64,000 nucleotides of DNA from Epichloe hybrida (Eukaryota > Ascomycota > Sordariomycetes > Hypocreales > Clavicipitaceae), in NCBI GenBank assembly GCA_019022495.1, contig JAFEKR010000001.1, forward strand, positions 434,001 to 498,000. The letters run 5' to 3'. The notes beneath the pieces are model-generated. The model ran no database searches, was not told where the DNA came from, and saw only the letters and a program-made list of their open reading frames with translations. This document shows positions 1 through 10,826 of this stretch, in pieces; the first letter of the stretch is position 1; every line of letters begins with the position of its first letter. The position numbers were made by a program, and so were the translations under genes.

Positions 1-2188
1 GGGCGAACTTGAAATCAGACAGATCAAGCTGGGCCGTGGAAGACTCCCGAGAATCCGTGTGAGAACCGAGAGTGGTTTCCTTCGAGGCCTCTTCCGATTG
101 GGACTTGCCGCGCTTTTCCAGCTCTTTATCGGCCCATTGCTTCATCCTGTAGCGTGCAAAGGAGTCGACCAGCTCTGGTCGTAGGACTGTCATGCGATGT
201 GGGTAAGCCTTGGAACTGTCCTCCTCAGCTTCTGATGTCGTTTGCTCGAGCCAATTGACATCGTATGGGGTAATTCTGTAGAGGTCGAGGATATATTTTC
301 GTCCATCTGTCCCCATCAACCCCTTGGTTTCGACGCTAGCTTCCAAGTCGAATCTTTTTCCATCCTTGTCCCAAACGGGATGCTTTTTTACTTTAAGAGC
401 TTTAGACAGCTGTGCAAATGCCGAGGTGAACCGTTCGTCTGCAGCAACAAGATCTTTACCATCAACTGCGCCATAGTCGATTTGGTTCTCTCCTGGCTCT
501 TGCTGTTTGAAGATACCGGGCACAATACTCTGTCCAACAATGCGCTTACCAAGATAGTCAACAACGACGGTAGCTGGTGCAAACAACCCGTCTATATCAA
601 GCTGATTGACTAGTCTTACGCCGGCCACATCCTTGCCTGTGGCAACCCTAGCTGCCTCATCGCCGCCTTCTGAAGTGAATGTTCCAACTCCATCCGCACC
701 GAAGGAAAAAAATATGTTGTTGTACACAAAAATTTGAGCGTCCCGACACTCAGTTGGGTTCAAAGGGGCAATTTCACCCCGCGCGACCATCACCGCCCCT
801 TTAGTCGCTGCATCGTTGTAATCCGCGAAAAGTTTTGACACCAGCCTTTCACGGAAGACTCTGTCCTGAACCGACTCGTTGGGAAGCTCTTTTGCAGATT
901 GAAACTCCTCGTTCCAATCTCGCAAAGTGTCCGTGTTCTCAACCCCAGAGAGTAAGTAAGTTTCTTGCGGCCGAGTCGGGTCAGCAATATGGGCACAAAG
1001 AGTTGAGTTCGGTGATGGCACCGCCCATGGGGAAGCTGGAATTGCGTTGGTGATCTGGAAAGTTGCCAAAGGGTCCCTCTCGTTGTTATACTCTTGAAAT
1101 TTTTGGAACATCTCGTCGAAGGATGGCGAGATGAGGGAGAGTAGCTCAAGAAGGGAGTGTGCCGAGTGTCCTTTGGGTGCGGATCGCGGAGAGGGATCGA
1201 ATTTAGCATTCGAAGACTGATTCACAAAGAAGCCAGAAACGTGAGACGTAATTTGGAACTGCTCTCCCTCATTGGTAGTGACGACGAGATATAGCAAGTG
1301 GCCACGTTGTCTCAGATGACACGGAGGAGGATTCCAAGGCGAGAGCGATACAGACTTTACCGTCCTTGGAGCGGGAGGGAGAGTGTCCGGGGCAAGAATG
1401 TGAAGAGACGGTTCAGCACCAAAGTCGTAGTCCTTCATCGGGGAGGCCGACTGTTGCGAGCCATCTTGATCTGCCTGGGCCTGTCGAGAAACACTTTCAA
1501 ACAGCGATAGACCCGGCAAAACGCCGTGAATGATTTCCGAACGATCCCCTGCAGCACCAATAAGCTCCCGAATCCTTACAAAGTGAATGCGAGCCTCCTT
1601 TTCTGTATATGGCTCCTCTACCAGGTAGAATTCGGGCTCGGGTTCGAGATCAGGAATTTCGGCGATGGGAATGAAGTCGTTCACCTTTTGACCTTTATAT
1701 TTGAGGTGGAAGCAGGTAAAACGGAACGCGGCCGGAAGATCGATGATGGACTGGCGCACTTCGTGGATTTGCTCTTGGGAGGAGACCTAGTAGATGTTTG
1801 TTACTTGAGTTACTGAGTAAACGGCATCCGCAGGCGAATTACCATTATTTGCATCTTCGTAGGTTTGGGCCCCGGGAGAATGATTGTCAAATTTATGAGA
1901 GCTTCGAATTTGCATCAGTTGCCGCCAAGTTCGGTGCGTTGCTTCGATTCTCAATCGTACCTTCGGCACCGCTCTCAGCTTCAGCTTCGGAGCCATTTCC
2001 TGCCGCGGCAGGCGCAGCCGTGGTATGCTCGTGCTCTCTAGTAGCTTCTGCTCGGAAGTATTAAGGATTTGACTGATTAGCTAAGAGCGTCTGAGTGTTT
2101 CACGTGTCTAATAGGGGAAGGAAGCGAGATGCATACGCATACCATCTGCCAGTGCAGAAGAAGAGGTGACCCGGGCCTCGGCAGCCAT
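1..2188 (-). CDS. CLU1: Clustered mitochondria protein CLU1/TIF31, 5' part (runs off the left edge)
   Basis: Cytosolic CLU-family protein, known for mitochondrial distribution and, in yeast, loose association with eIF3. The model has four exons: 2143-2188, 1961-2047, 1843-1901 and 1786 down to base 1, with no in-frame stop. Phases join correctly and give about 659 residues, roughly half the usual fungal length of about 1250-1300. The N-terminus is low-complexity (Ala/Glu-rich). It is followed by the ubiquitin-like CLU-N region (VSSQEQIHEVRQSIIDLP, then FTCFHLKYKGQKVNDFIPI) and the YTEKEARIHFVRIRELIGAAGDR segment is also recognisable. The CLU domain lies in the last 300 or so residues shown, with VRLVNQLDIDGLFAPATVVV, YGAVDG, KGLMGTDGRKYILDLYR and YPHRMTVLRPELVDSFARYR as landmarks. 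The start Met at 2188 is the only one giving the short first exon with good splice sites. The C-terminal TPR half lies outside the window. Identification is firm; the exon 2 boundaries are slightly less so. Confidence 0.93.
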
Positions 2189-3664
2189 GATTGATGAGGA
2201 CGAGCGTAGAAGAATGATAGAATACAGAGCAGTGAAGAAGAGAAAAAAAGAACCCAAAGTATTACGTTCCGGCCGGCATTGACTAACAAGATCCTGTGAG
2301 TTACAATAACTTGACAGAGCAAGGAGGTTTGTCTGACATTGAGAAGGGAAAATTTTGGTCGATTTGATCCCGGGCCGGGCAGTCGGAGCTTGGCAAGTAC
2401 TCACCAAGTACGCTTCAGTGATCGGCAGTCAGATGGAGAAACTGCGTACCTAGAATGTACTTGCTTCGCTGTGGGACCCCGATATTTTTTCGGCTGGAAT
2501 ATTCCTTTCAAGAACTAGTGTCAAATGGGAAAAAAGTAAATATCAATTGATGTAAGACATATGTTTAGGGTTCTTACGTTTTGCCAGGCGAATGAAATTT
2601 TAAAAATATGACAGCCAGAAATCTAAGCTTCAGAAGCTGAACCATTATGCAAGTGTTGGATATCGATCGATTTATTCTTACTGAACTTGTCCTAATAAAA
2701 GAATAAACAGGGAAATAATCATATAAATCCACATACAACTTGTACCATGCAAAGTCGGCGCAAAGTTTGCACCGTTTCGTGGATCAAACCCAACGTCGGA
2801 TGCCTTGGATTCTCATTTATTACATTTATTATTGTTGCTCCACCACAAAGTTTCTACGGATCCCCTACTAGGGAGAAATCAACATTTATGAAGGGACGAA
2901 CGACTTATTAAAATTGCTCAATGCTATACATCATGGTCAAGTGCGGGCATGTACGTAATTTTTTTAGTTACAGAAAGAAGTTCCTCGAAACATCGCTCAC
3001 CATAAGCACCTAAATGTAGGAGCTAATTTCTAGGTCCACCACCCTGCCTTGCTTGAGTAGAGAGCTGCATGGACAGCAGAAATGTGACTGCTATGCAGAT
3101 ACCTACATACTAATAGTCCTATGAAAATTCACATTACTCTCGAGTATTCGAGCGGCACGCTTGAGCAACCTCTCGAAGACCTACCTACCTAACTGCCCAG
3201 GCATGATGAGCCAGAGACATGCCCCTCTAGAAATAGGCTGAAGCAGTTTGGTTCTCATTATGCTTCGTAAATAGTTTGCGGCTCACGATCGAAAGACGCG
3301 ACACAAGTTGCCACTGCTACGAGGAGCAATGGGAAGCGTTGTGCCCCTTGAATGGCCATTATCGCCTTGCGGACTCGGACATGTAGGCAGGCACGTTGTT
3401 ATTAGGTGCCTGGGTACGGGGTAGGTATGCATTTAATGGGGCACCACGAGGCCAGGCCCCGTGCAATCATGTCCGACACTACTGTCACACCAGGTTGGGA
3501 TCGAGCTCACCCCCGTCTGTTCATATCGGCCGACATGATTCTGCGTCCGTGGCAACCTTTCGAAAGCCAAGTCTATTCCTCGTCATTGTTTTGTCCATCC
3601 CTTTTTACATGTCGGGGAATTTGGAGTTTACTTTGCAATACGCGTTCCCGCCAGACAATTCACC
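2189..3664. other. Intergenic region, divergent promoters of CLU1 and the SLC35F6-like gene
   Basis: No coding region is supported over about 1.5 kb. It should carry the 5' leaders and promoters of two divergently transcribed genes. Short ACCT repeats occur near 3180-3190. Open frames at 3396-3801 overlap the leader and first exon of the next gene and show no family signal. Confidence 0.5.
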
Positions 3665-5009
3665 ATGGCTTCTCAGGCTGCGATCCCTTTTCTCGTGGCA
3701 ATGATGCTGCTCACAGGGGTCTGCAACACGCTTCTTACCAAATACCAGGTGAGCGGATGAAGCCCTCCAATCTTGGCGCCTTCGGCCGAACTCGAGTTTA
3801 ACACTCGCGACAGGATAACCAATGTGTCCGCAATTGCGACCTCAAACGCCCCATGCACTTTGAACAGCCTGTACTTCAGACGGCGCAAATGTTTGTCGGC
3901 GAAATGGGTTGCTGGCTAGTCGTTGCACTTATGGCTGTCTATCGACGGGTTACCTCGAGACATCCCCCCCAAGAGCGGGGATATCACGCTGTTGGCGTGA
4001 TTGACCCTATTGACGACCAGGACAGCAATCTGCCCAAGCCTGATATAGATGGGCGTTCTGTTCTCAGAGGCTTTCGTGTTACGCTATTAGCCCTGCCGGC
4101 AATCTGCGATATTTGCGGTACTACGCTAATGAATGCTGGTCTACTCCTCGTTGCAGCTTCCATCTACCAAATGACTCGAGGAGCCTTAGTCTTATTTGTT
4201 GGTCTATTTAGCGTCGTGTTTCTTCGGAGGCGACTCTTCCTGTTTCAATGGCTCTCTCTTGTCGGCGTCGTCTTGGGTGTTGCTGTTGTGGGCTTGGCCG
4301 GGGCAATCTGGCCGGACGAAAAGAAGGCATCACAGAAAGGAGACGTCGCTGCTAATATGTCTGCTGAATCAGGACTTTCAGACGCCGCCAGAGCAATCAT
4401 TGGAGTACTCCTGATTGCTGGAGCCCAGATCTTTACAGCAACACAGTTCGTGCTTGAGGAGTGGATGCTTGAAAATTCTTCCATTGAGCCAATCAAGGTT
4501 GTTGGCTGGGAAGGACTTTTTGGCTTTGTAGTCACGGTATTAGTCATGATCGTAATGCATCTCCTAGTCGGCCGTACTGATGCTGGAAAATATGGCCCCT
4601 TTGACCTAGTTGAGGGCTTCCGACAAATGTCACAACGAAAGATCTGGGTCTCTAGTCTTCTAATCATGATAAGCATTGGGTAAGTCCGCATAGACCATAG
4701 CATCCGTCGATCCTCTTTACTGACACTTCTGTTTCTGTCAGCGGGTTCAACTTTTTCGGCCTTTCCGTTACGCGAAGCGTCAGTGCGACCTCGCGCTCGA
4801 CTATCGACACATGTCGTACTCTTTTCATTTGGATCGTCTCTTTGGCACTTGGTTGGGAAACTTTCAAATTTGTCCAGATTGTCGGTTTCGCCATGCTCGT
4901 CTATTCTACATTCGTGTTCAATGGCATTGTGCAGCCACCATTGAACCGTCTTCGTGTTGACGAAGAGGTAGAGGAATTGCTTCCCGAGGAGCCCATAGAA
5001 CACCTGTGA
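3665..5009 (+). CDS. SLC35F6-like membrane transporter (drug/metabolite transporter superfamily)
   Basis: Multi-spanning nucleotide-sugar-transporter-like protein of 405 residues. Exons are 3665-3748, 3814-4679 and 4742-5009, with introns GTGAGC...CGACAG and GTAAGT...TGTCAG. The first exon gives a hydrophobic first helix ending in LLTKYQ, followed by the conserved NQCVRNC stretch. The central block reads LPAICDICGTTLMNAGLLLV, then SIYQMTRGALVLFVGLFSVV and FLRRRLFLFQWLSLVGVVLG. This is the hallmark of SLC35F6 (ANT2BP/C2orf18) proteins, where the QMxRGxxxxFxGLFSVxFLxRRL motif is strongly conserved. About ten membrane segments can be seen. The C-terminal tail is acidic (EEVEELLPEEP). Human SLC35F6 is lysosomal/mitochondrial; the substrate and location of fungal members are not established here. 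It is divergent from CLU1. Confidence 0.9.
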
Positions 5010-6555
5010 TCCCCGCCTAGATAATCGCTCAATATAGTCATTGACAATCGGTCTATCTTGTTTGACGTTTTCCAATCAACGGAACCGTGATAACATTCTT
5101 CACGTGCCTCTCGCTAGACCCCTCCGTTGTGGGTAACCAATCTTCGATATTGTGTTTGTAATATGCCACAGCTTCACAACATTTGTTTATGACTGTTCAC
5201 TAAGTCGACGGGGGTTCCACCGTGTGGGATACCACTGATTGCGTTATGTGAGGGAAGCTTGGAACATGTTCTGCGCGGTGCTTGAGGGTCGAGCCATAGG
5301 CACTTCTGCATCATGCCAACATGGATCTCACATCATTATTGTCTTCTCTGAAATTCGCGACACACTGGGAATGCATGACTGGCACACTTAATGATTGTAA
5401 AGTCCCTCCAGATGAAGAAAAAAGCCCGTTTGCAAAACCAACAATCTTCTCTAGTATTTATTTTCTGTACTAATTTTCTCCGACATGCATCGCTTCGGGC
5501 TATTAAAGAATCAGTATAGGATCTGGTTTCAATCTGCTATATAGGCCGTTTCCAGGCCCTTCTCAAGTGAATGATCTAACCACAGTGACTGACTTCAGCA
5601 TCATCAATCTTGGCTCCGTATCCGGATTCTTCGGGTCTCTTCTCAAACACAATCACTTTCTCGATATATCCACGACCATAGTCCAAGCTGGCGGTTCGAT
5701 CAGTCATGACGAGTTGACCACCGTTGGAACTAATACATGTAGGTTTATTGCAACCCCCAGAAGCGTCTTTTGGATATACACGATCCTCCAGGTCGTAAAT
5801 ACTATCAGTCCAATGGACTGCGTCACAACTCCAGCATTTTACGCCTTTGACCGCAGCATTGCTTCTCAAAACGTAGCGAATACACTATCCATTTCGCACG
5901 ATGGCTATCCACCTTTAGCTAATCGTGTCTGATTCAATTCCAGAGTAGTGAATCTATGCAGATATATGGATGGTACAGATCAACAAGATTATGAGGCTGA
6001 TCTGAACAGTGTCCTGCATTCATTGAGCTTCAAGGCGCCCTGGCTAAATTTTCCCCGATGTGACAAAGAGATTGAACAGTGAGGCGTGGCATTGACGATA
6101 GCTTGACAATGGCCGGACTGGCAGAAAACGTGGCACCAAACACCCCGGCCTAGCCTTTTGACCATCCCAAACTGCAGTAACTCTCTTCTCGATTAACAAC
6201 TATCGTGACAGAACATGTTATTGGCTGCATAATCTACATATTACTGCGCTATGTTCTGTATCGAGGCGAAGATGATGTGGGACGGCCTACGTCCTCTGCG
6301 TAGAGCCGCCAGAACGATAATATTTACGTATTGACCCTGTTCCCAGCTGTAGATATGAAGCTGCATCCCAATGTTTGATCAACAGTTGACTTTTCATGAA
6401 ATGGCGACAAAAGAGTCAATCATTATTGAATTGATAAACTGTGGCTAATTAACAATCTATGCATTAGGAATGGATTCATAAATTGTCACAATTCTATCCC
6501 TGAAGAGCACCACCGGAATTCCAGTTCTATGCGCCTTGCCGACAAGGACGCAAGT
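5010..6555. other. Intergenic region between the transporter and DUF2985 genes
   Basis: About 1.5 kb between two convergent genes, so it holds both 3' ends. The only coding-like stretch is a minus-strand frame at 5576-5890 with several Cys residues (KCWSCDAVHW, GGCNKPTCISSNGG). It has no credible start codon, signal peptide or upstream exon, so it is not called as a gene. It could be an exon of a small cysteine-containing protein or a relic. Confidence 0.4.
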
Positions 6556-8004
6556 TCAAGCATTGCTCTTCTTTTCTTTCGCTTTGAGGTCCTTGTCTTG
6601 AATATTATTGTAATGCCAAATTCCCTGTTCCCTGTCCCGCGTCAGACGGTCCATGTCCCGCTGGCTCACAGGCACACCTTCTATACCCTTGACCCTCTTT
6701 CCTTCTAAAAACATGATGAAACCGCCTGCGCCGGCAACGATACAACCCAAGGCAACGAATAGGCCTGTTGACCAGCTCGGACGATCATAACGGTTCATTC
6801 CCCACATGAACCCTGAGAGAACGCATTGAAAGAATGTATTAGCGACCATGAGCCAGATTACCAGATCCAGCTTCCAAACCGTGGTGCATTGCGCCCGTAC
6901 CCCAGTCAAGGGAGGCACCGGAATCTTGGCCTCAGGGAATGGGATCGACGTCCGCGAGATTGCTTGGAATTTGGGCTCATGGACGTTGTGCGGGCCGAGA
7001 TTCAATGGTAATTCAGTGGAACCTTGTAGTCGAAACCAGCCTCTGTGAATCCCGGCAAGTTTTCTCAATCCAATCTCTTTCTTGAGAAGTCTGTATTGCA
7101 AAAGAAGATACAAATCTCTGAATCTCCAGGGCGCAAGTCCAAAACCTGTGACACAAAACAAAGCATTGAGTATTTGCGAGTCGATTTCGATCCATATCCG
7201 TCTTGGGGAGTTGATATCGTCACAAGTAGGGTGGCACATGGCAGGGGCTGAGAGTGAGTAGTTAGCCAATATGGTCCACGCAGTCCAAGAATCGATTACA
7301 AAACTCACAGGCGTTGCAAAGGAGGAGGAATAACATTCCGCCCCATGCAACGACGTTCAGGCCGTACAAGGTGACAGCGAAGCCAACTGGTGTAAGTATA
7401 TAATTCCAGAAAGCGACGGTTCCCAGCTTCGTTGACTCGCCAAACGAGTGCTTTGGTGGGAAGTGGTAGCCATTTTCGAATGGAGCCGCGGAGATTGGTT
7501 CGCTCGTAGGCCTCGACGTTGTTTGACTAACCGTTGCGGCATCATGCTTGCTCTCAGTCGGATCTGCAGGAACGGGCTGGACTGGAGTTGATGTCAACTC
7601 GACGTTGTTTGACTAACCGTTGCGGCATCATGCTTGCTCTCAGTCGGATCTGCAGGAACGGGCTGGACTGGAGTTGATGTCAAACCAGCGCCACCGGAAC
7701 TGACAGCAGGAGACTTGGTTGATCGAGCTGAATCGGAAGTAGGCCATGAGCCGGCCTGACGAGAGAAGATGGACGATGCAATTCCACCGGTGGCGGCGAA
7801 GAAGCCCTCGGGAAGTTCGGACGTCTCGAAGCTTTGGGAAAATCGACGAAGACGACCACTTAATGAAGACGAAGTGGCAGTGCGATTAGCCACAATGTTA
7901 TTGAAACCCTCCCTCCCAGGTGATTGAACAAGCTCTATCGGTGCATCTTGATCAATGGTAGGAAATGGTTCGGTTTGTGCAGGAACCCTCGTTGCGCCGG
8001 ACAT
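6556..8004 (-). CDS. DUF2985-family membrane protein, frame interrupted by an 86-bp tandem duplication
   Basis: Fungal membrane protein of unknown function. Exon 1 runs 8004-7309 and exon 2 runs 7247-6556, with a 61-base intron (GTGAGT...CTCAG). The N-terminal 150 residues are Ser/Thr/Pro-rich and probably disordered. A first hydrophobic block follows (LGTVAFWNYILTPVGFAVTL and VVAWGGMLFLLLCNA). Then comes the family signature PRRIWIEIDSQILNALFCV with PWRFRDLY, and two further membrane segments (LDLVIWLMVANTFFQCVLSG and LFVALGCIVAGAGGFIMFLE). Exon 1 carries a direct tandem duplication of 86 bp (7513-7684). Because 86 is not a multiple of three, straight reading hits a TGA just after the first copy read. 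Removing one copy restores a single 433-residue frame, so the gene is recently frameshifted, rescued by splicing inside the duplicate, or misassembled. Confidence 0.8.
7513..7684. repeat. 86-bp direct tandem duplication inside the DUF2985 gene
   Basis: Copies 7513-7598 and 7599-7684 differ only at their last base. The unit encodes the linker STPVQPVPADPTESKHDAAT. The two copies put the upstream and downstream coding frames out of register by two. Confidence 0.95.
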
Positions 8005-8845
8005 GTTATCGCTTGAGCAGTGGCTAAGGCAAGACGCCCTTATTAGCCAGAATTCGGCAGTCGAATAAGTAAGTGACAAGATATCTCGACGAAGTTTGGG
8101 TATGACCTCAGTGCACCTAATTTATGTGCGCAGTACGTGGCCAAGTTCTTGGTAGCGATTGAGGAAGAGAAAAGCGGTTGGGTTAACAAGGGATAGTTGA
8201 TGAGGGATTGCCGGAATCTATTCTTCATCATAAAATGCCGGCTGTCTCAGCTTCGTGACGTAACGTAATGCCAGCAGCCTACCACCATTCATCACAAAGG
8301 CGCTAGCTTGAATTTGATCATCGTTGCTCGCTGTAGGGTGTAACCCACTAGATACCTCGCTAAATTCTGGCCCCCCTGCCAAATTTGGGTGCCTTTGTGT
8401 GCCCTGCTTGTTCCTACAGTATCATGGGTTAGGTACATCTCCGAGGTATCATCACCGTCAAAGGAATGGAAGAGCCGCCATATTTTCTGTCACCTGATAG
8501 AATCGACATTCTCGGGTTTGCAGTTGCATTGTCAGTCCCATCGGCTTAGCCCGGTGCTGAAGGGGTTTTCACTGGACACGAACCGCCAGACAACTGAAGG
8601 TTTCCGGAAGGCCGGAAGGGTCTTGCTTGTGGGGTTTTAACGCATGGCGGCTTGTAAAGTTATTAGTACGCGGCTGCAAATTTGAGCACAGGCAGGGGCC
8701 CAGTCCTCTCCGTAACTCTCGACAACTTATTATCGCGAACGTGGAGCAGAGGACTTCAACTCTTCTGCACGAACTTGATCGTTTGTTCAAGTCTTCGGCG
8801 CTATCAGCAACATATAATTTCTGCCGCAAAGCAGCCAGTGTTCGA
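8005..8845. promoter_or_regulatory. Divergent promoter region of the DUF2985 and sen15 genes
   Basis: About 840 bases lie between two divergent start codons. No conserved coding is seen. The frame upstream of the DUF2985 Met stays open but without family similarity, and the frame upstream of the sen15 Met likewise lacks Sen15 similarity, so both are treated as leader. Confidence 0.5.
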
Positions 8846-9262
8846 ATGGCGAGGATGGATGCGAGTCAAGCCGTACGCAATGTCGCAAATACTGTTTTGC
8901 AAAACCTTCGGCACCAACATGACTGGAGTAATTTGGAGCTGTCTGAGAATATGGGAGAATGCCGGACCCTCATAAAAGGTCTTCCACCCAAGAGACTCTA
9001 TCTACACCCGGATGATCAAATTGCTGCACTGGCTCATGAAGAAGCTACAGGAGAGAAACTATTTCATGAACCTGAGTACGAATGGGTTTTGCCTGTGCAC
9101 CTAAGTGAGAAGTGGTGCCTCGCTAAGTTCGCCTCCATCTTTGACTCCATCCCGAACGACAATCCTCGATCGAAGAGAATTGTTTTGGCAACAGCACACA
9201 GCGACTCTACCGTTGTGTACTACCTCATGCACGAGGGAATGGTCAAGCCTCGCCAAAATTAA
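8846..9262 (+). CDS. sen15: tRNA-splicing endonuclease subunit Sen15
   Basis: Small structural subunit of the heterotetrameric tRNA-splicing endonuclease (Sen2-Sen34-Sen15-Sen54) that removes introns from pre-tRNA. The frame is a single exon of 138 residues starting MARMDASQ; a second in-frame ATG lies three codons later. The Sen15 fold is recognised by YEWVLPVHLSEKWCLAKFA in the middle and by the strongly conserved C-terminus DSTVVYYLMHEGMVKPRQN. Upstream codons in the same frame show no similarity, so the first Met of the conserved part is used. The stop lies only 35 bases from the stop of the convergent alcohol dehydrogenase gene, so the two transcripts very probably overlap in their 3' UTRs. 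Confidence 0.9.
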   Translation: MARMDASQAVRNVANTVLQNLRHQHDWSNLELSENMGECRTLIKGLPPKRLYLHPDDQIAALAHEEATGEKLFHEPEYEWVLPVHLSEKWCLAKFASIFDSIPNDNPRSKRIVLATAHSDSTVVYYLMHEGMVKPRQN

Positions 9263-9297
9263 GCGAGGAGACGAGCATTGTCCGCTCAATGTTGATG

Positions 9298-10826
9298 CTA
9301 TGGGCGGAAAATTACCTTTTGGACTTTCATCTTGTCAAAGAGCTCATAGCCATTTGCTGCATCAGCCAGTGGCATAACATGGTCGAACATGAATCTGAAC
9401 ACGTTGAGTTTTTTTTTTTTCCAGCTTTGCTCTGAACACCGTACTGTGGTATAATGGGCCGAACGGGGGAAGAGAAAGGCAAGATACGATACCGCCACTC
9501 CTACAACCATTCTCAGGGGCTGACTTACTCAAGTTGGTCTTGCTTCTGCTCTAATACTTTGAGAGCTTCGGGAAAAATGTGTCTCACCGGACATCTCCCC
9601 ATCTGAAGACGGATATTCTTGCTTTGCAATCATTAGTTTTGCAATCTTTTTCACCATGAAATCTACAGAATAGAAGCTTACCCGTAAGCCTCATTACCAG
9701 TCCAAGGAATCTGTCCACGTTAGTCAAAGACAGGGTGCAGGTACGCGGGCAAGAGCTCATGTGGTACCTCGGCGTTGTGGACTCCAATACTGCTGATTAC
9801 ACCAAAAGGCCGTACAAGTTCAAACGCGGTTCTGAGCGCTGGGGACAGGCCTACTACTTCGACAATCATATCAGCTCCGCGGCCATCTGTAGCCTGCAAA
9901 ATTTGATTTCTCATTCCTTCTGCGTCTTGTTTGAAGTTCAGAGTCTTAGCCCCTAATTTTCGGGCCACATCAAGGCGACTATCAACGGCATCTACGGCAA
10001 AAAGATGCTGAGGGTTCAAATCGGAAGCGCAAGCAATGGCACAGAGTCCGACAGGGCCACATCCAACCACGACGATGGTGGACTGTGTGACGTCAATTGT
10101 TCGGGACAAGTCGAGCGCACTTTTGACACCGAAGAATCCCGTGGGGAAGATATCGGCCATCAATAGCAAGGCCCGATCAGATATAGTTTCTGGTGCCTTG
10201 ACGATCGTACTGTCGGCGTATGGGACACGCACATACTCGGCTTGTCCTCCATCAAGCCCGGGAGAACCAAATAGCAAGGATCTCTCGCAACGGGCTGTAA
10301 AGCCTTCTTTGCAATAAAAACACTCGCCACTAAAAAACCAACGTAAGAAGCTATCCATGAGTTCTTCTGGTCCGGATAGTAGCCTGTCCTCTGCAAACAT
10401 ACCACGAAACGGTAAATGGCGAAACAATTTTGTCGCCAACCTGGAGAGTTTGCACATCAGCCCCAGTCTCGCATACGATGCCAGTGAACTCATGGCCCAT
10501 GATAAATCCAGTATCTGATTTCTGATGTCCTCGGTACGCATGCAGTTCTCTGGTTGGTACTTTGTCAGCTCAACGATAGAACATACATGTGAAGGCATAG
10601 CGATTATCTGAACTTACGAGCCACAAAGTGCCGTAGACTCAATTTTGACGATGACATCTCGGCTGCTTAGTACTAGACTCGGAATTGTCAATGATTCTGT
10701 GATACAACGCAACACATTCCACACAATGCGGCAATCTAGCTCACTTTGTGGTACAGGACGCTCCTTCACGGAGACCTGATACGGGCCATCAAAGACGACT
10801 GCTTTCATCAACTTTGGGCTGCTCAT
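9298..10826 (-). CDS. Zinc-dependent medium-chain alcohol dehydrogenase (formaldehyde-dehydrogenase-like)
   Basis: NAD(P)-dependent oxidoreductase of the zinc MDR superfamily, 354 residues in seven exons: 10745-10826, 10618-10672, 10403-10549, 9768-10329, 9682-9710, 9529-9621 and 9298-9394. All phases agree. The catalytic zinc region shows TALCGSE (Cys44) and MGHEF (His65-Glu66). The structural zinc set is Cys95, Cys98, Cys101 and Cys109 in SCGECFYCKEGFTARC. The Rossmann motif GCGPVG is at 184-189. The C-terminus reads LADAANGYELFDKMKVQKVI, as in related enzymes. Introns have clear branch points such as GACTAAC. The motif pattern is closest to the FDH-like group of MDR enzymes; the actual substrate cannot be read from sequence. 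It is convergent with sen15. Confidence 0.9.

Noticed and set aside
242..613. Plus-strand open frame of 123 codons
   Set aside because: It is the exact antisense of the conserved CLU domain of CLU1, which explains its openness.
4245..5075. Long minus-strand open frame
   Set aside because: Antisense shadow of the SLC35F6-like transporter exons 2 and 3; no family signal of its own.
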